DNA of 64,000 nucleotides, taken from Streptomyces sp. NBC_01275. Its GTDB lineage: Bacteria; Actinomycetota; Actinomycetes; Streptomycetales; Streptomycetaceae. How positions within the stretch are numbered: position 1 is the stretch's first letter; each line of letters begins with the position of its first letter. The position numbers and the translations under genes were made by a program. The notes below the pieces were generated by a model. It saw only the letters and a program-made list of their open reading frames with translations. It did no database searches and had not been told where the DNA came from. The stretch is from positions 3,596,001-3,660,000 of the forward strand of contig NZ_JAPEOZ010000001.1 of the NCBI RefSeq assembly GCF_026340655.1. The letters are read 5' to 3'. This document shows positions 8,655 through 15,556 of the stretch, one piece after another.

Positions 8655-9295
8655 CCTCGGGACTCTGGGAACTCGTCCTCAAGGGGATCTGGACGACGGT
8701 CCAACTGCTGGTGTTCAGTGCCCTGTTGGGCGCGGCCGTCGCCTTCGCCGTCGGGATCGCGCGCACCGGCCGGCGGTGGGTCGTCCGCTTCCTCGCGGGC
8801 TGCTACACGGAGATCTTCCGTGGCACCTCGGCGCTCGTGATGATCTTCTGGGTGTTCTTCGTGCTGCCGCCCGCCTTCGGCTGGCAGCTGGTGCCGATGT
8901 GGGCGGGCACGCTCGCACTCGGCCTGACCTACGGCGCGTACGGCGCGGAGATCGTGCGCGGGGCGCTCGGCGCGGTGGAACCGGCGCAGCGGGAGGGCGG
9001 GGTCGCGCTCGGCTTCACGCCCGGGCAGCGGCTGCGCAAGATCCTGCTGCCGCAGGCGGTGCCGGAGATGATCCCGCCGTTCTGCAACCTGCTGATCGAG
9101 CTCCTCAAGGGCACCGCCCTGGTGTCGGTCATGGGCATGGGCGACCTGGCCTTCAGCGGCAACCTGGTCCGCCTCGCCCTCCAGGAGAGCGCGGAGATCT
9201 ACACGTACGTCCTGCTCATCTACTTCGTGATCGCCTTCCTGCTCACCCGGGTGATGCGAGGGCTGGAGAACCATCTGAAGGCGGGGCTGCGATGA
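8651..9295 (+). CDS. ehuC: Ectoine/hydroxyectoine ABC transporter permease EhuC
   Basis: A 214-residue HisMQ-type inner-membrane permease with about five hydrophobic segments. The EAA-loop equivalent (VEPAQREGGVALGFTPGQR) contacts the ATPase. It has the polar amino-acid permease pattern GTSALVMIFWVFFVLP. The ATG overlaps the ehuB TGA (ATGA), indicating translational coupling, with AAGGAG further upstream. It pairs with EhuD as a heterodimeric channel. Confidence 0.87.
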   Translation: MTSGLWELVLKGIWTTVQLLVFSALLGAAVAFAVGIARTGRRWVVRFLAGCYTEIFRGTSALVMIFWVFFVLPPAFGWQLVPMWAGTLALGLTYGAYGAEIVRGALGAVEPAQREGGVALGFTPGQRLRKILLPQAVPEMIPPFCNLLIELLKGTALVSVMGMGDLAFSGNLVRLALQESAEIYTYVLLIYFVIAFLLTRVMRGLENHLKAGLR

Positions 9296-9357
9296 ACCGG
9301 GCCGCGACGAACCGGGCTGGGACGAACCGGGCCGCCATGAACGGAGGTCCGCGATGA
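9292..9357 (+). CDS. 21-codon ORF bridging ehuC and ehuD
   Basis: The ATG at 9292 overlaps the ehuC stop as ATGA, and the TGA at 9355-9357 overlaps the ehuD start as ATGA. The peptide (MNRAATNRAGTNRAAMNGGPR) comes from a short repeat with unit near GACGAACCGGGC and has no recognisable domain. It could be a translational relay that hands ribosomes from ehuC to ehuD, or an accident of repeat expansion. The AGGAGG-like GGAGG at 9342-9346 serves ehuD. Confidence 0.3.
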   Translation: MNRAATNRAGTNRAAMNGGPR

Positions 9358-10004
9358 ACTGGGACTGGAACGCCGTCCGCGACTTCATGCCGCTGTTCTG
9401 GGACGGGCTGCTCGTCACCCTGCAGGCGCTGGTCCTCGGCTCGCTGATCTCCTTCACCCTGGGTCTGGTGTGGGCGCTGCTGATGCGGACGCCCACGCGG
9501 TGGGTGCAGTGGCCGGTGGGGATCGTGACCGAGTTCGTCCGTGACACCCCGCTGCTGGTGCAGCTGTTCTGCCTCTTCTACGTCCTGCCCGAGTGGGGCC
9601 TGACCCTGTCGGCGATGACCACCGGGGTCGTCGCGATCGGGCTGCACTACTCGACGTACACGATGCAGGTCTACCGGGCCGGCATCGAGGCGGTGCCCGC
9701 CGGGCAGTGGGAGGCGGCGACCGCGCTGAACCTGTCGCGGAACCGGACCTGGCGTGCGGTGATCCTGCCGCAGGCGGTCCGCCGGGTCGTTCCGGCGCTC
9801 GGCAACTACGTGATCGCGATGCTCAAGGACACGCCGATGCTGATGGCGATCACCGTGCTGGAGATGCTCGGCCGGGCCCGGCTCTTCTCCCAGCAGCACT
9901 TCCAGTTCACCGAGCCCCTCACGGTGATCGGCGTGGCCTTCGTCCTCGTCTCCTCCCTTGCCTCCTTCCTTCTGCGCACCCTGGAGCGACGCCTTGTCCG
10001 TTGA
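9354..10004 (+). CDS. ehuD: Ectoine/hydroxyectoine ABC transporter permease EhuD
   Basis: A 216-residue HisMQ-type permease. It shows the N-terminal pattern WDGLLVTLQALVLGS, then TEFVRDTPLLVQLFCLFYVLP, an EAA loop with AVPAGQWEAATALNLSRNR, and a C-terminal membrane segment. It has its own GGAGG 7 nt before the ATG. It forms the channel with EhuC. Its 3' end overlaps the TTG start of ehuA. Confidence 0.87.
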   Translation: MNWDWNAVRDFMPLFWDGLLVTLQALVLGSLISFTLGLVWALLMRTPTRWVQWPVGIVTEFVRDTPLLVQLFCLFYVLPEWGLTLSAMTTGVVAIGLHYSTYTMQVYRAGIEAVPAGQWEAATALNLSRNRTWRAVILPQAVRRVVPALGNYVIAMLKDTPMLMAITVLEMLGRARLFSQQHFQFTEPLTVIGVAFVLVSSLASFLLRTLERRLVR

Positions 10005-10725
10005 GATCAGCAACGTCACCAAGCGGTTCGGCGACCATACGGTCCTCGACCGGCTGGACTTCTCCGTGAAGGCCGGCAGCCATGTCACGCTCATCGGGCC
10101 CTCCGGGTCCGGCAAGACGACCATCCTGCGCATGCTGATGACCCTCACCCGGCCGGACGAGGGCACGATCACCGTCGACGGGCAGCAGCTCTTCCCGGCC
10201 CCCGAGAAGCAGGTCCGCGAGATCCGCAAGCAGATCGGGATGGTCTTCCAGCAGTTCAACCTGTTCCCGAACATGAGCGTCCTCAGAAACCTCACCGAGG
10301 CCCCGACGAGCGTGCTCGGCCTGTCCAAGGACGAGGCCGAGGCGCGGGCGCGGGAGCTGCTGGACCTGGTCGGCCTGGCCGACAAGTGCGACTCCCGGCC
10401 GTCCCGGCTGTCGGGCGGGCAGCAGCAGCGGGTGGCGATCGCGCGGGCGCTGGCGATGCGGCCGCAGGTGCTGCTCCTCGACGAGGTGACCTCGGCGCTC
10501 GACCCCGAACTGGTCGCGGGCGTCCTCGACCTCCTCCGGGACATCGCCGACTCCACCGACATCACGATGCTCTGCGTGACCCACGAGATGAACTTCGCCC
10601 GGGACATCTCCGACCAGGTGCTGATGTTCGACGCGGGCCGGATCGTCGAGGCGGGCACCCCGGAGAAGATCTTCAGCGATCCGGAGCAGGAGCGGACACG
10701 GGAGTTCCTCAGCGCGGTGCTGTGA
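9994..10725 (+). CDS. ehuA: Ectoine/hydroxyectoine ABC transporter ATPase EhuA
   Basis: A 243-residue polar-amino-acid-type ABC ATPase. Walker A is GPSGSGKTT, the Q-loop region VFQQFNLFPNMSVLRNL, the signature LSGGQQQR, Walker B VLLLDEVTSALD, and the H-loop CVTHEM. It powers uptake through EhuCD. The start is most likely TTG at 9994 (protein MSVEISNVTKRFG), overlapping ehuD by 11 nt with GGAG at 9983-9986. The upstream ATG at 9958 would add residues read from inside ehuD. It is the last gene of the ehuBCDA operon. Confidence 0.88.
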   Translation: MSVEISNVTKRFGDHTVLDRLDFSVKAGSHVTLIGPSGSGKTTILRMLMTLTRPDEGTITVDGQQLFPAPEKQVREIRKQIGMVFQQFNLFPNMSVLRNLTEAPTSVLGLSKDEAEARARELLDLVGLADKCDSRPSRLSGGQQQRVAIARALAMRPQVLLLDEVTSALDPELVAGVLDLLRDIADSTDITMLCVTHEMNFARDISDQVLMFDAGRIVEAGTPEKIFSDPEQERTREFLSAVL

Positions 10726-10800
10726 GGTGCGGGGGCGTGAGGCGCGGGGCGTGAGGGCGTGAGACGCGGGGGTGTGAGGCGCGCGGTGCTGTGAGGCCGC
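10726..10800 (+). repeat. G-rich degenerate repeats after ehuA
   Basis: About five imperfect copies of a GGCGTGAGGCGCGGG-like unit directly follow the ehuA stop. The sequence GCGGTGCTGTGAGG, including the ehuA stop context, recurs at both ends of the array, so the array may have grown by slippage from the 3' end of ehuA. No coding role is seen. Confidence 0.6.
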
Positions 10801-10822
10801 AGGCCCAGGGGTCGGGGCATGA

Positions 10823-10840
10823 CTCAGGCATATGCCAGAG
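10823..10840. promoter_or_regulatory. 18-bp palindrome upstream of the IclR gene
   Basis: CTCAGGCATATGCCAGAG is a palindrome with one mismatched pair and the core GGCATATGCC at 10827-10836. A near copy lies upstream of ehuB. This position fits an autoregulatory IclR-family operator controlling ectoine uptake. This is inference from symmetry and placement. Confidence 0.4.
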
Positions 10841-10977
10841 GTTCAGCCTCGCAGTTGAGGGGATCGAAGGTGGAACACATTCTCGTCGACAACCCCTCCC
10901 CCGCGCCCCTTCGGCCGTTATCGTGGACAGTGATTGGCTGCCAGGATCACGGCCAGAGAAGCGACCAGGGGGGAACC

Positions 10978-11736
10978 GTGGCGCTCACGCACGAGCCGAC
11001 CGCGCCGTACCACTCGGCCCACGAAGCGCTGCGCGTGCTGGAGACGGTGGCGCGGCACTCCACGGGCGTCACCGACGTCGAACTGGCCCGCGAGAGCGGC
11101 CTCGCCCCGGAGCGACTGACCGCCCTGCTGCGCATGCTGCGCCGCGAGGGCTACGTCGAGCAGATCGCCGACGGGGCGTATGTCACCGGCGAGGCGCTGA
11201 CCCGCCTGAGCTCCAGCCAGGGGCATCAGCAGGCCCTGCGCGACACGCTCCAGCAGACCCTGGACCGGCTGCGCGACACGATCGGCGCGGCCGTCTACGT
11301 CAGCCGGTACGTCGACGGCGAGGTCACGATCGCCCAGTACGCCGACGGGCCCGCCACCCCCGCCGTCAACGAGTGGGTCGACTTCCGCTACTCCGCACAC
11401 GCCACCGCGCTCGGCAAGAGCCTGCTCGGCCAGCTCGACCACAACGGCCGGCGCGACCATCTCTCCCGGCACAAGCTGGCCCGCCTCACCTCGCGCACCA
11501 TCACCAGCGACAAGCTGCTGCTCTCCCGCCTGGAGGCGCAGCCGCCCACGGTCCCGGTGCTCGACCTCCAGGAGTACGCGATCGGCACGGTCTGCGCGGC
11601 CGTCCCGATCACCGCCGGCAGCACGGCGGGCTGCCTCGCGCTGTCCCTGCCCGTCGAACACGCCCACCGCCTCCGCCAGGCCGCCGACGCCCTGAACAGG
11701 AACGCGGCCCCGGTACTGCTCTCCCTCGCCCTCTAG
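10978..11736 (+). CDS. IclR-family transcriptional regulator (putative ehu regulator)
   Basis: A 252-residue regulator. The N-terminal winged helix lies at about residues 15-70 (EALRVLETVARHSTGVTDVELARESGLA) and the C-terminal IclR effector-binding domain contains SAHATALGKSLL and a conserved hydrophobic C-terminus. GTG at 10978 with AGGGGGGAA upstream is chosen, because the longer ORF from 10819 would run through the palindromic operator. It lies downstream of ehuBCDA with a 252-bp gap and probably senses the transported solute or a breakdown product. Confidence 0.85.
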   Translation: MALTHEPTAPYHSAHEALRVLETVARHSTGVTDVELARESGLAPERLTALLRMLRREGYVEQIADGAYVTGEALTRLSSSQGHQQALRDTLQQTLDRLRDTIGAAVYVSRYVDGEVTIAQYADGPATPAVNEWVDFRYSAHATALGKSLLGQLDHNGRRDHLSRHKLARLTSRTITSDKLLLSRLEAQPPTVPVLDLQEYAIGTVCAAVPITAGSTAGCLALSLPVEHAHRLRQAADALNRNAAPVLLSLAL

Positions 11737-11827
11737 GCCCCCCTCCAGCGGGTGGTCCGAAGCACCCCCGCGGACCGGGTAGTATTTTCTTCGTCGCCAG
11801 CCGCCGAAGGCGGAGGGCGAGAGTCAT

Positions 11828-11901
11828 GCGCCGCTAGCTCAGTTGGTTAGAGCAGCTGACTCTTAATCAGCGGGTCCGGGGTTCGAGTCCCTGGCGGCGC
11901 A
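11828..11901 (+). tRNA. tRNA-Lys (anticodon CUU), copy 2
   Basis: 74 nt, identical to copies 1 and 3. The acceptor GCGCCGC (11828-11834) pairs with the 3' GCGGCGC, the discriminator is A11901, and the anticodon is CTT. A -10-like TAGTAT at 11780-11785 lies upstream. The 3' half is overlapped on the opposite strand by the end of the acyl-CoA ligase reading frame. Confidence 0.97.
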
Positions 11902-13654
11902 CGGACGAAGGGCTCCTCACAGGCGTGAGGAGCCCTTCGCGTGCGTGCAGTCGGTACTCCGCGAGCAGCGCCTCGACGTCGTCGGGGGTCAGCAGGCGGT
12001 ACGTGGCCTCCCCCGGCGGCCGCCACCAGACCGGGTCGGCGCACCGGAAGCCCTCCCGTCTGAGCCCCGCCCGGTGGATCTTGTTGGTGGCGGTCACCGG
12101 CATCCGCTCCACCACCCGCACGAACCGTGGGGCCATCTTCGTCCCGAGGTCCGGCTGGGCCGGCAGGAACTCCGCGAAGTCGAGCGGGTCGAAGGAACCG
12201 GCCAGCGCCGCCATCACCTGGTCCCCGGCGACCGGGTCCGGCACCGCGTAGACGGCGACGGCGTCGGCTCCGTCGTACCGGGCGAGGATGTTCTCGATCA
12301 CGGCGGCGGCGAGGTTCTCGCTGTCGACGCGGAGGCGGTCGTCGCCGCGTCCCGCGAAGTACAGGAAGCCGTCGGCGTCCCGGTAGAAGAGGTCGCCGGT
12401 CCAGTACCAGCCGTCCCTGCGGCGCTCGGCGTCCGCCTCGGGGTTGCGCCAGTAGCCCTCGAAGGGGTTGGGGCCGCGGTTGACCAGCTCGCCTATCGCC
12501 TCGTCCCCGTTCAGCAGGCGGCCGCCCGAGTCGCGGACGGCCGGCGGACACTCCGCGCCCGTCTGCGGATCGAGGACGACGAGGCCCGGCCCCGCCCGGC
12601 CGACCGCGCCCGTCGGGGTCCCCGGCGTCCACTGCACGGCCGCCCCGCCCTCCGACGAGCCGTACCCCTCCACCAGCCGCACCCCGAACCGCCGTTCGAA
12701 GGCCGCCGCGTCCACCGCCCCCGCCTCCGTGCCGAAGCCGAGCCGCAGCACATGGTCCCGGTCGTCGGGGCGCTCCTCGGTGGCCAGCAGGTACTGGATC
12801 GCCCGGCCGACATAGGTGAAGTACGTCGCCCGGTAGCGCCGTACGTCCGCCAGGAACCCCGACGCCGAGAACCGCCGGCGCAGCGCCACCCCGGCCCCGG
12901 CGGTCAGCGCGGGGGCCCAGTCGGCGATCACCGCGTTGCCGTGGAACATCGGCATGCAGACGTAGTGCACGTCGTCCGGGCCGACCCCGAACTGCCGGGC
13001 CAGCGAGCGGCCCGCTCCGACCAGTCGGCCCTGGGTGCACAGCGCGGCCTTGGGGGCCCCGGTCGAGCCGGAGGTGAAGTAGAGGAGGAGACGGTCGGCG
13101 GGGACGGCGCGGGAGGGGTCCGGGCGGGCGTCCGCGTAGGGGGCGAGCAGCTCGTCGTACTCCTGGGTGCCGGTGATCAGCAGGCGTACTCCCCCACGCT
13201 CGACTGCGCTCGCGCGGGACGCCCATGGCAGGTCGAGGCCTCTGAGGAGGGGGAGGTGGGCGCGTTCGGTGATCAGCAGGCGGGACTCGGTGTGCAGGAT
13301 GTCCCGGGCCAGCTCGGGGCCGCGCCGGGTGGGGTTGATCCCGGCGACCGCCGCGCCCGCCAGCGCGGCCGCGGCCAGCCACAGCGGGTACTCCGGGGTG
13401 TTGTCCAGCAGCACCCCCAGGTGCGGCGGCCCGTCCGACGGCAGCAGGTCGGCCAGCAGCGCGGCCCGGGCGGCGGCCCCGGCGGCGACCTCGTGATGGC
13501 TGAGCACCAGATCCCCGCACCACAGCCCCGGCCGGTGGTCGCCCCACCGCGCCGCCACGAGTTCGGCGACGGTACCCCTCGTGGACCCACTGGACCCAAT
13601 GGACCCGCTGGACCCGCTGGATTCGCTGGATTCGCTGGATTCGCTGGACTCCAT
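11867..13654 (-). CDS. AMP-forming acyl-CoA synthetase (FadD-like)
   Basis: A 595-residue ANL-superfamily ligase. The adenylate-binding P-loop LLLYFTSGSTGAPKAALCTQ, the EGYGSSEGG motif, the WTGDLFYRDADGF hinge region and a C-terminal lysine segment (ATNKIHRAGLRREGF) show it activates a carboxylic acid with ATP and CoA. It probably handles long-chain fatty or sterol-like acids. The N-terminus is a Ser/Gly/Glu run from 9-bp repeats. The frame ends with RQGLEPRTR, read antisense through tRNA-Lys copy 2, so the true functional C-terminus is probably about 25 residues earlier. An in-frame Ser/Arg/Ala/Glu insert (SRASAVERGG) comes from a Streptomyces-type short palindromic element at about 13186-13224. 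No clear Shine-Dalgarno is seen. Confidence 0.87.
   Translation of the reverse strand: MESSESSESSESSGSSGSIGSSGSTRGTVAELVAARWGDHRPGLWCGDLVLSHHEVAAGAAARAALLADLLPSDGPPHLGVLLDNTPEYPLWLAAAALAGAAVAGINPTRRGPELARDILHTESRLLITERAHLPLLRGLDLPWASRASAVERGGVRLLITGTQEYDELLAPYADARPDPSRAVPADRLLLYFTSGSTGAPKAALCTQGRLVGAGRSLARQFGVGPDDVHYVCMPMFHGNAVIADWAPALTAGAGVALRRRFSASGFLADVRRYRATYFTYVGRAIQYLLATEERPDDRDHVLRLGFGTEAGAVDAAAFERRFGVRLVEGYGSSEGGAAVQWTPGTPTGAVGRAGPGLVVLDPQTGAECPPAVRDSGGRLLNGDEAIGELVNRGPNPFEGYWRNPEADAERRRDGWYWTGDLFYRDADGFLYFAGRGDDRLRVDSENLAAAVIENILARYDGADAVAVYAVPDPVAGDQVMAALAGSFDPLDFAEFLPAQPDLGTKMAPRFVRVVERMPVTATNKIHRAGLRREGFRCADPVWWRPPGEATYRLLTPDDVEALLAEYRLHAREGLLTPVRSPSSVRRQGLEPRTR
11906..11939. terminator. 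Hairpin after tRNA-Lys copy 2
   Basis: A perfect 15-bp stem (11906-11920 with 11925-11939) and 4-nt loop begin 4 nt after the tRNA. It lies inside the 3' part of the convergent acyl-CoA ligase frame, so it also folds in that mRNA. Confidence 0.8.
13585..13654 (-). repeat. 9-bp tandem repeat encoding the ligase N-terminus
   Basis: About seven to eight copies of GAATCCAGC/GGGTCCAGC, in frame, encode Ser-Glu-Ser and Gly-Ser-Ser units directly after the ATG of the acyl-CoA ligase. Copy-number change would alter only tail length, not frame. Confidence 0.8.
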
Positions 13655-13701
13655 GGGCGGGCACGGTAGTTGACGGACCGTCAGATGAACAGGCGTCCGC
13701 C

Positions 13702-14163
13702 CTAGGGGAACATGCCCTCCGACTCGGCGAAGATCCAGTGGGCGGTGATCATGAAGAAGACGCAGAAGGAGAGGGCCACGCCGAGGAAGACCAGCAGGCA
13801 GCCCGACTCCGCGAAGAGCCTCCCGCGGGCCGGAGCCTTGGCCGTCGCCTGGTCGGGGCGGTCGGCCGTGTAGTGCACGGTGACGATGTCGCCCTCGAGG
13901 GTCGTCCCCGGCCCGCCCGCCTCCTCGAACCGGACGACGCGGCCGTCGCGGGCGGCGAACTCGTAGACGTGGTGCAGCGTCGTCGACACGCTGTGGTCGC
14001 CGCCGCCGCTGGTGGTCGTGTACGACCGCAGACAGCGCGCCTCGGCGGTGAGCCCGCTGCTCCAGGCCCGGGCGACCCGACGGGAGCGGTCGATCACCGT
14101 GTAGACGGCGAAGAGCAGTCCGGCGATCATCACCGACGGAATGATGACGAAGAAGATTTCCAT
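13702..14163 (-). CDS. DUF3592 membrane protein, copy A
   Basis: A 153-residue protein with an N-terminal membrane helix (about residues 3-22) and a C-terminal helix (about 118-140). They flank a beta-rich extracytoplasmic domain with TTTSGGGDHSVSTTLHHVYEF and GDIVTVHYTADRPDQAT, the DUF3592 pattern. It is about 50 percent identical by eye to the neighbouring copy B, from which it is separated by 16 bp, so the pair is a tandem duplication. Function unknown. Confidence 0.82.
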   Translation of the reverse strand: MEIFFVIIPSVMIAGLLFAVYTVIDRSRRVARAWSSGLTAEARCLRSYTTTSGGGDHSVSTTLHHVYEFAARDGRVVRFEEAGGPGTTLEGDIVTVHYTADRPDQATAKAPARGRLFAESGCLLVFLGVALSFCVFFMITAHWIFAESEGMFP

Positions 14164-14179
14164 GTGGTCCCCCGAGGTC

Positions 14180-14623
14180 CTAGTCGCCGACGTGCGACGA
14201 GAGCTGCACCATGGCGACGATGCAGGCGGCGATGAACGGGCTCAGGAACAGCAGCCCGCACCCGGTGCGCGCGACGAGCTTTCCGACCGAGGGAGGCTCC
14301 GCCGTGGCCTCCTCCGGGCGGTCCGGCGCGTAGTACACGGTGACGACGTCGCCTTCGAGCACCGTCGACGACGCGTCGTCCTCCTTGAAGCGGACGGTGC
14401 GGCCGTCGTGCGTCGCGAACTCGAAGACGTGGTGCAGCGTCGTGGTCACCGAACTGTCGCCGCCGCCCCCGCTGGTCGTGGTGTACGTCCGCAGACAGCG
14501 CGCCTGCGCGGTGAGCCCGTTCCACGCCTGGTGGGTCCGCCGGGCGGCGCGGATCATCCAGGCCATGCCGAACAGGACCAGCGCGATGACGAGCGACGGG
14601 ACAACGTAGATCAGGACCGCCAT
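14180..14623 (-). CDS. DUF3592 membrane protein, copy B
   Basis: A 147-residue paralogue of copy A with the same two-helix layout and the matching core TTTSGGGGDSSVTTTLHHVF and GDVVTVYYAPDRPEEAT. ATG at 14623 is taken as the start, because the open frame to 14764 would add a basic tail across the upstream terminator hairpin. It is first gene of the pair and probably co-transcribed with copy A. Function unknown. Confidence 0.82.
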   Translation of the reverse strand: MAVLIYVVPSLVIALVLFGMAWMIRAARRTHQAWNGLTAQARCLRTYTTTSGGGGDSSVTTTLHHVFEFATHDGRTVRFKEDDASSTVLEGDVVTVYYAPDRPEEATAEPPSVGKLVARTGCGLLFLSPFIAACIVAMVQLSSHVGD

Positions 14624-14724
14624 GAGACCCCCCGTGGTCTGCACGCCGGCCGGAGCGGCCCGCGTGCAGGGAACGTACCCCCGGGACCTGCGGGTCTGAC
14701 TCAAGGGAAGCTCAGAAAAACGGC

Positions 14725-14766
14725 GCGTGCGCCGGTACCGGCTCCTGCTCCGGTTCCGGCGCACGC
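14725..14766 (-). terminator. Intrinsic terminator after the LPMO gene
   Basis: A 17-bp stem with one mismatch (14725-14741 with 14750-14766) and an 8-nt loop. On the minus strand it is followed 3 nt later by TTTTT, the classic intrinsic form. It lies 38 nt after the LPMO stop. Confidence 0.85.
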
Positions 14767-14804
14767 GGACCTTGCCCGAAAGGGTGCGTTCCTCCTACGA
14801 AGGG

Positions 14805-15425
14805 TCAGAACGTGACGTCCGAGCAGGCGTAGAACGCGTTGCCCGTGTCGGCGATCGTCCACACCGCGAGGATCACGTGGTGGCCGCTGAGGCCCGACGG
14901 CAGGGTGCCGCTGTGGGAGAGGGTGGACGGGGGGCGCTGGCCGCCGTAGGGGACGGTCAGGAACGGGGTGAGGTTGAGGTCGGAGCGGGCCAGGTTGTGG
15001 TTCTGGTTCCAGCCCGACTTGGTCACGTAGTACTTGAAGTCGGTCGTGGCGTGCATCGCGGTGAACTGCCAGCGGAACGTGTAGCTCTGACCGCCCGTCA
15101 CCCGGGTGGTCGGCCAGGCCCCGCCCGACGGGGTCTTCGGGCTGTCGAGCTGGGCGAAGCGCGTGTTGTTCGCCGAGCAGATCTGTCCGTCGGCCGCCCC
15201 TGAGCCCGGGAAGCCCTTCGGACCTTCGACGCTCTGCGGCTCCCACTGGATGTCGCCGCAGTTGGCGACCGAGCCGTTCTGACAGAGCTTCTGCCGGCTG
15301 ACGGGGAGGTCGGTGTAGCCGTGGCCGCTCGCACCGCCGGACGCGAGCACGAAGGCTCCGGTGGTGGCGAGGCCCACCACGGCGGCGTAGAGCTTGGTCT
15401 TCTTGCGTATGGCCTTTGTGCGCAT
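14805..15425 (-). CDS. AA10 lytic polysaccharide monooxygenase (chitin-binding protein)
   Basis: A 206-residue secreted copper enzyme. The signal peptide is residues 1-34 and is cleaved to expose His35, the first residue of the histidine brace. The second copper His is His125 (FTAMHATTDFKYY) and the axial Phe is F198 (NAFYACSDVTF). Paired cysteines fit the compact single-domain AA10 fold, with no carbohydrate-binding module. It oxidatively cleaves chitin (or cellulose), helping chitinases. The upstream dre-like sites support DasR/N-acetylglucosamine control. Transcription ends at a strong hairpin. Confidence 0.95.
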   Translation of the reverse strand: MRTKAIRKKTKLYAAVVGLATTGAFVLASGGASGHGYTDLPVSRQKLCQNGSVANCGDIQWEPQSVEGPKGFPGSGAADGQICSANNTRFAQLDSPKTPSGGAWPTTRVTGGQSYTFRWQFTAMHATTDFKYYVTKSGWNQNHNLARSDLNLTPFLTVPYGGQRPPSTLSHSGTLPSGLSGHHVILAVWTIADTGNAFYACSDVTF

Positions 15426-15503
15426 GCTGCCGCTCCTGGAGAACGTGGGGAGTTCAGTGAGCAGTTCAGTGAGCTTCAGTGAGCCGTGCGCGGGCTCGCG
15501 TGC

Positions 15504-15515
15504 AGGTCTAGACCA
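15504..15515. promoter_or_regulatory. DasR-responsive element (dre-like) 1
   Basis: AGGTCTAGACCA contains the perfect 10-bp palindrome GGTCTAGACC (15505-15514). It matches the dre consensus core TGGTCTAGACCA at 11 of 12 positions, 79 nt upstream of the LPMO start. DasR (GntR family, GlcN-6-P sensing) represses chitin genes through such sites. Confidence 0.75.
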
Positions 15516-15544
15516 AGTTCGAGATTATTGCCGTTACTTGAGCA

Positions 15545-15556
15545 TGTCCAGACCAA
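15545..15556. promoter_or_regulatory. dre-like element 2
   Basis: On the minus strand the site reads TTGGTCTGGACA, a weaker match to TGGTCTAGACCA. It lies 30-40 bp from element 1, directly against the 3' end of the SPFH gene. Paired dre or chitin direct-repeat sites are common before chitinolytic genes. Confidence 0.45.
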
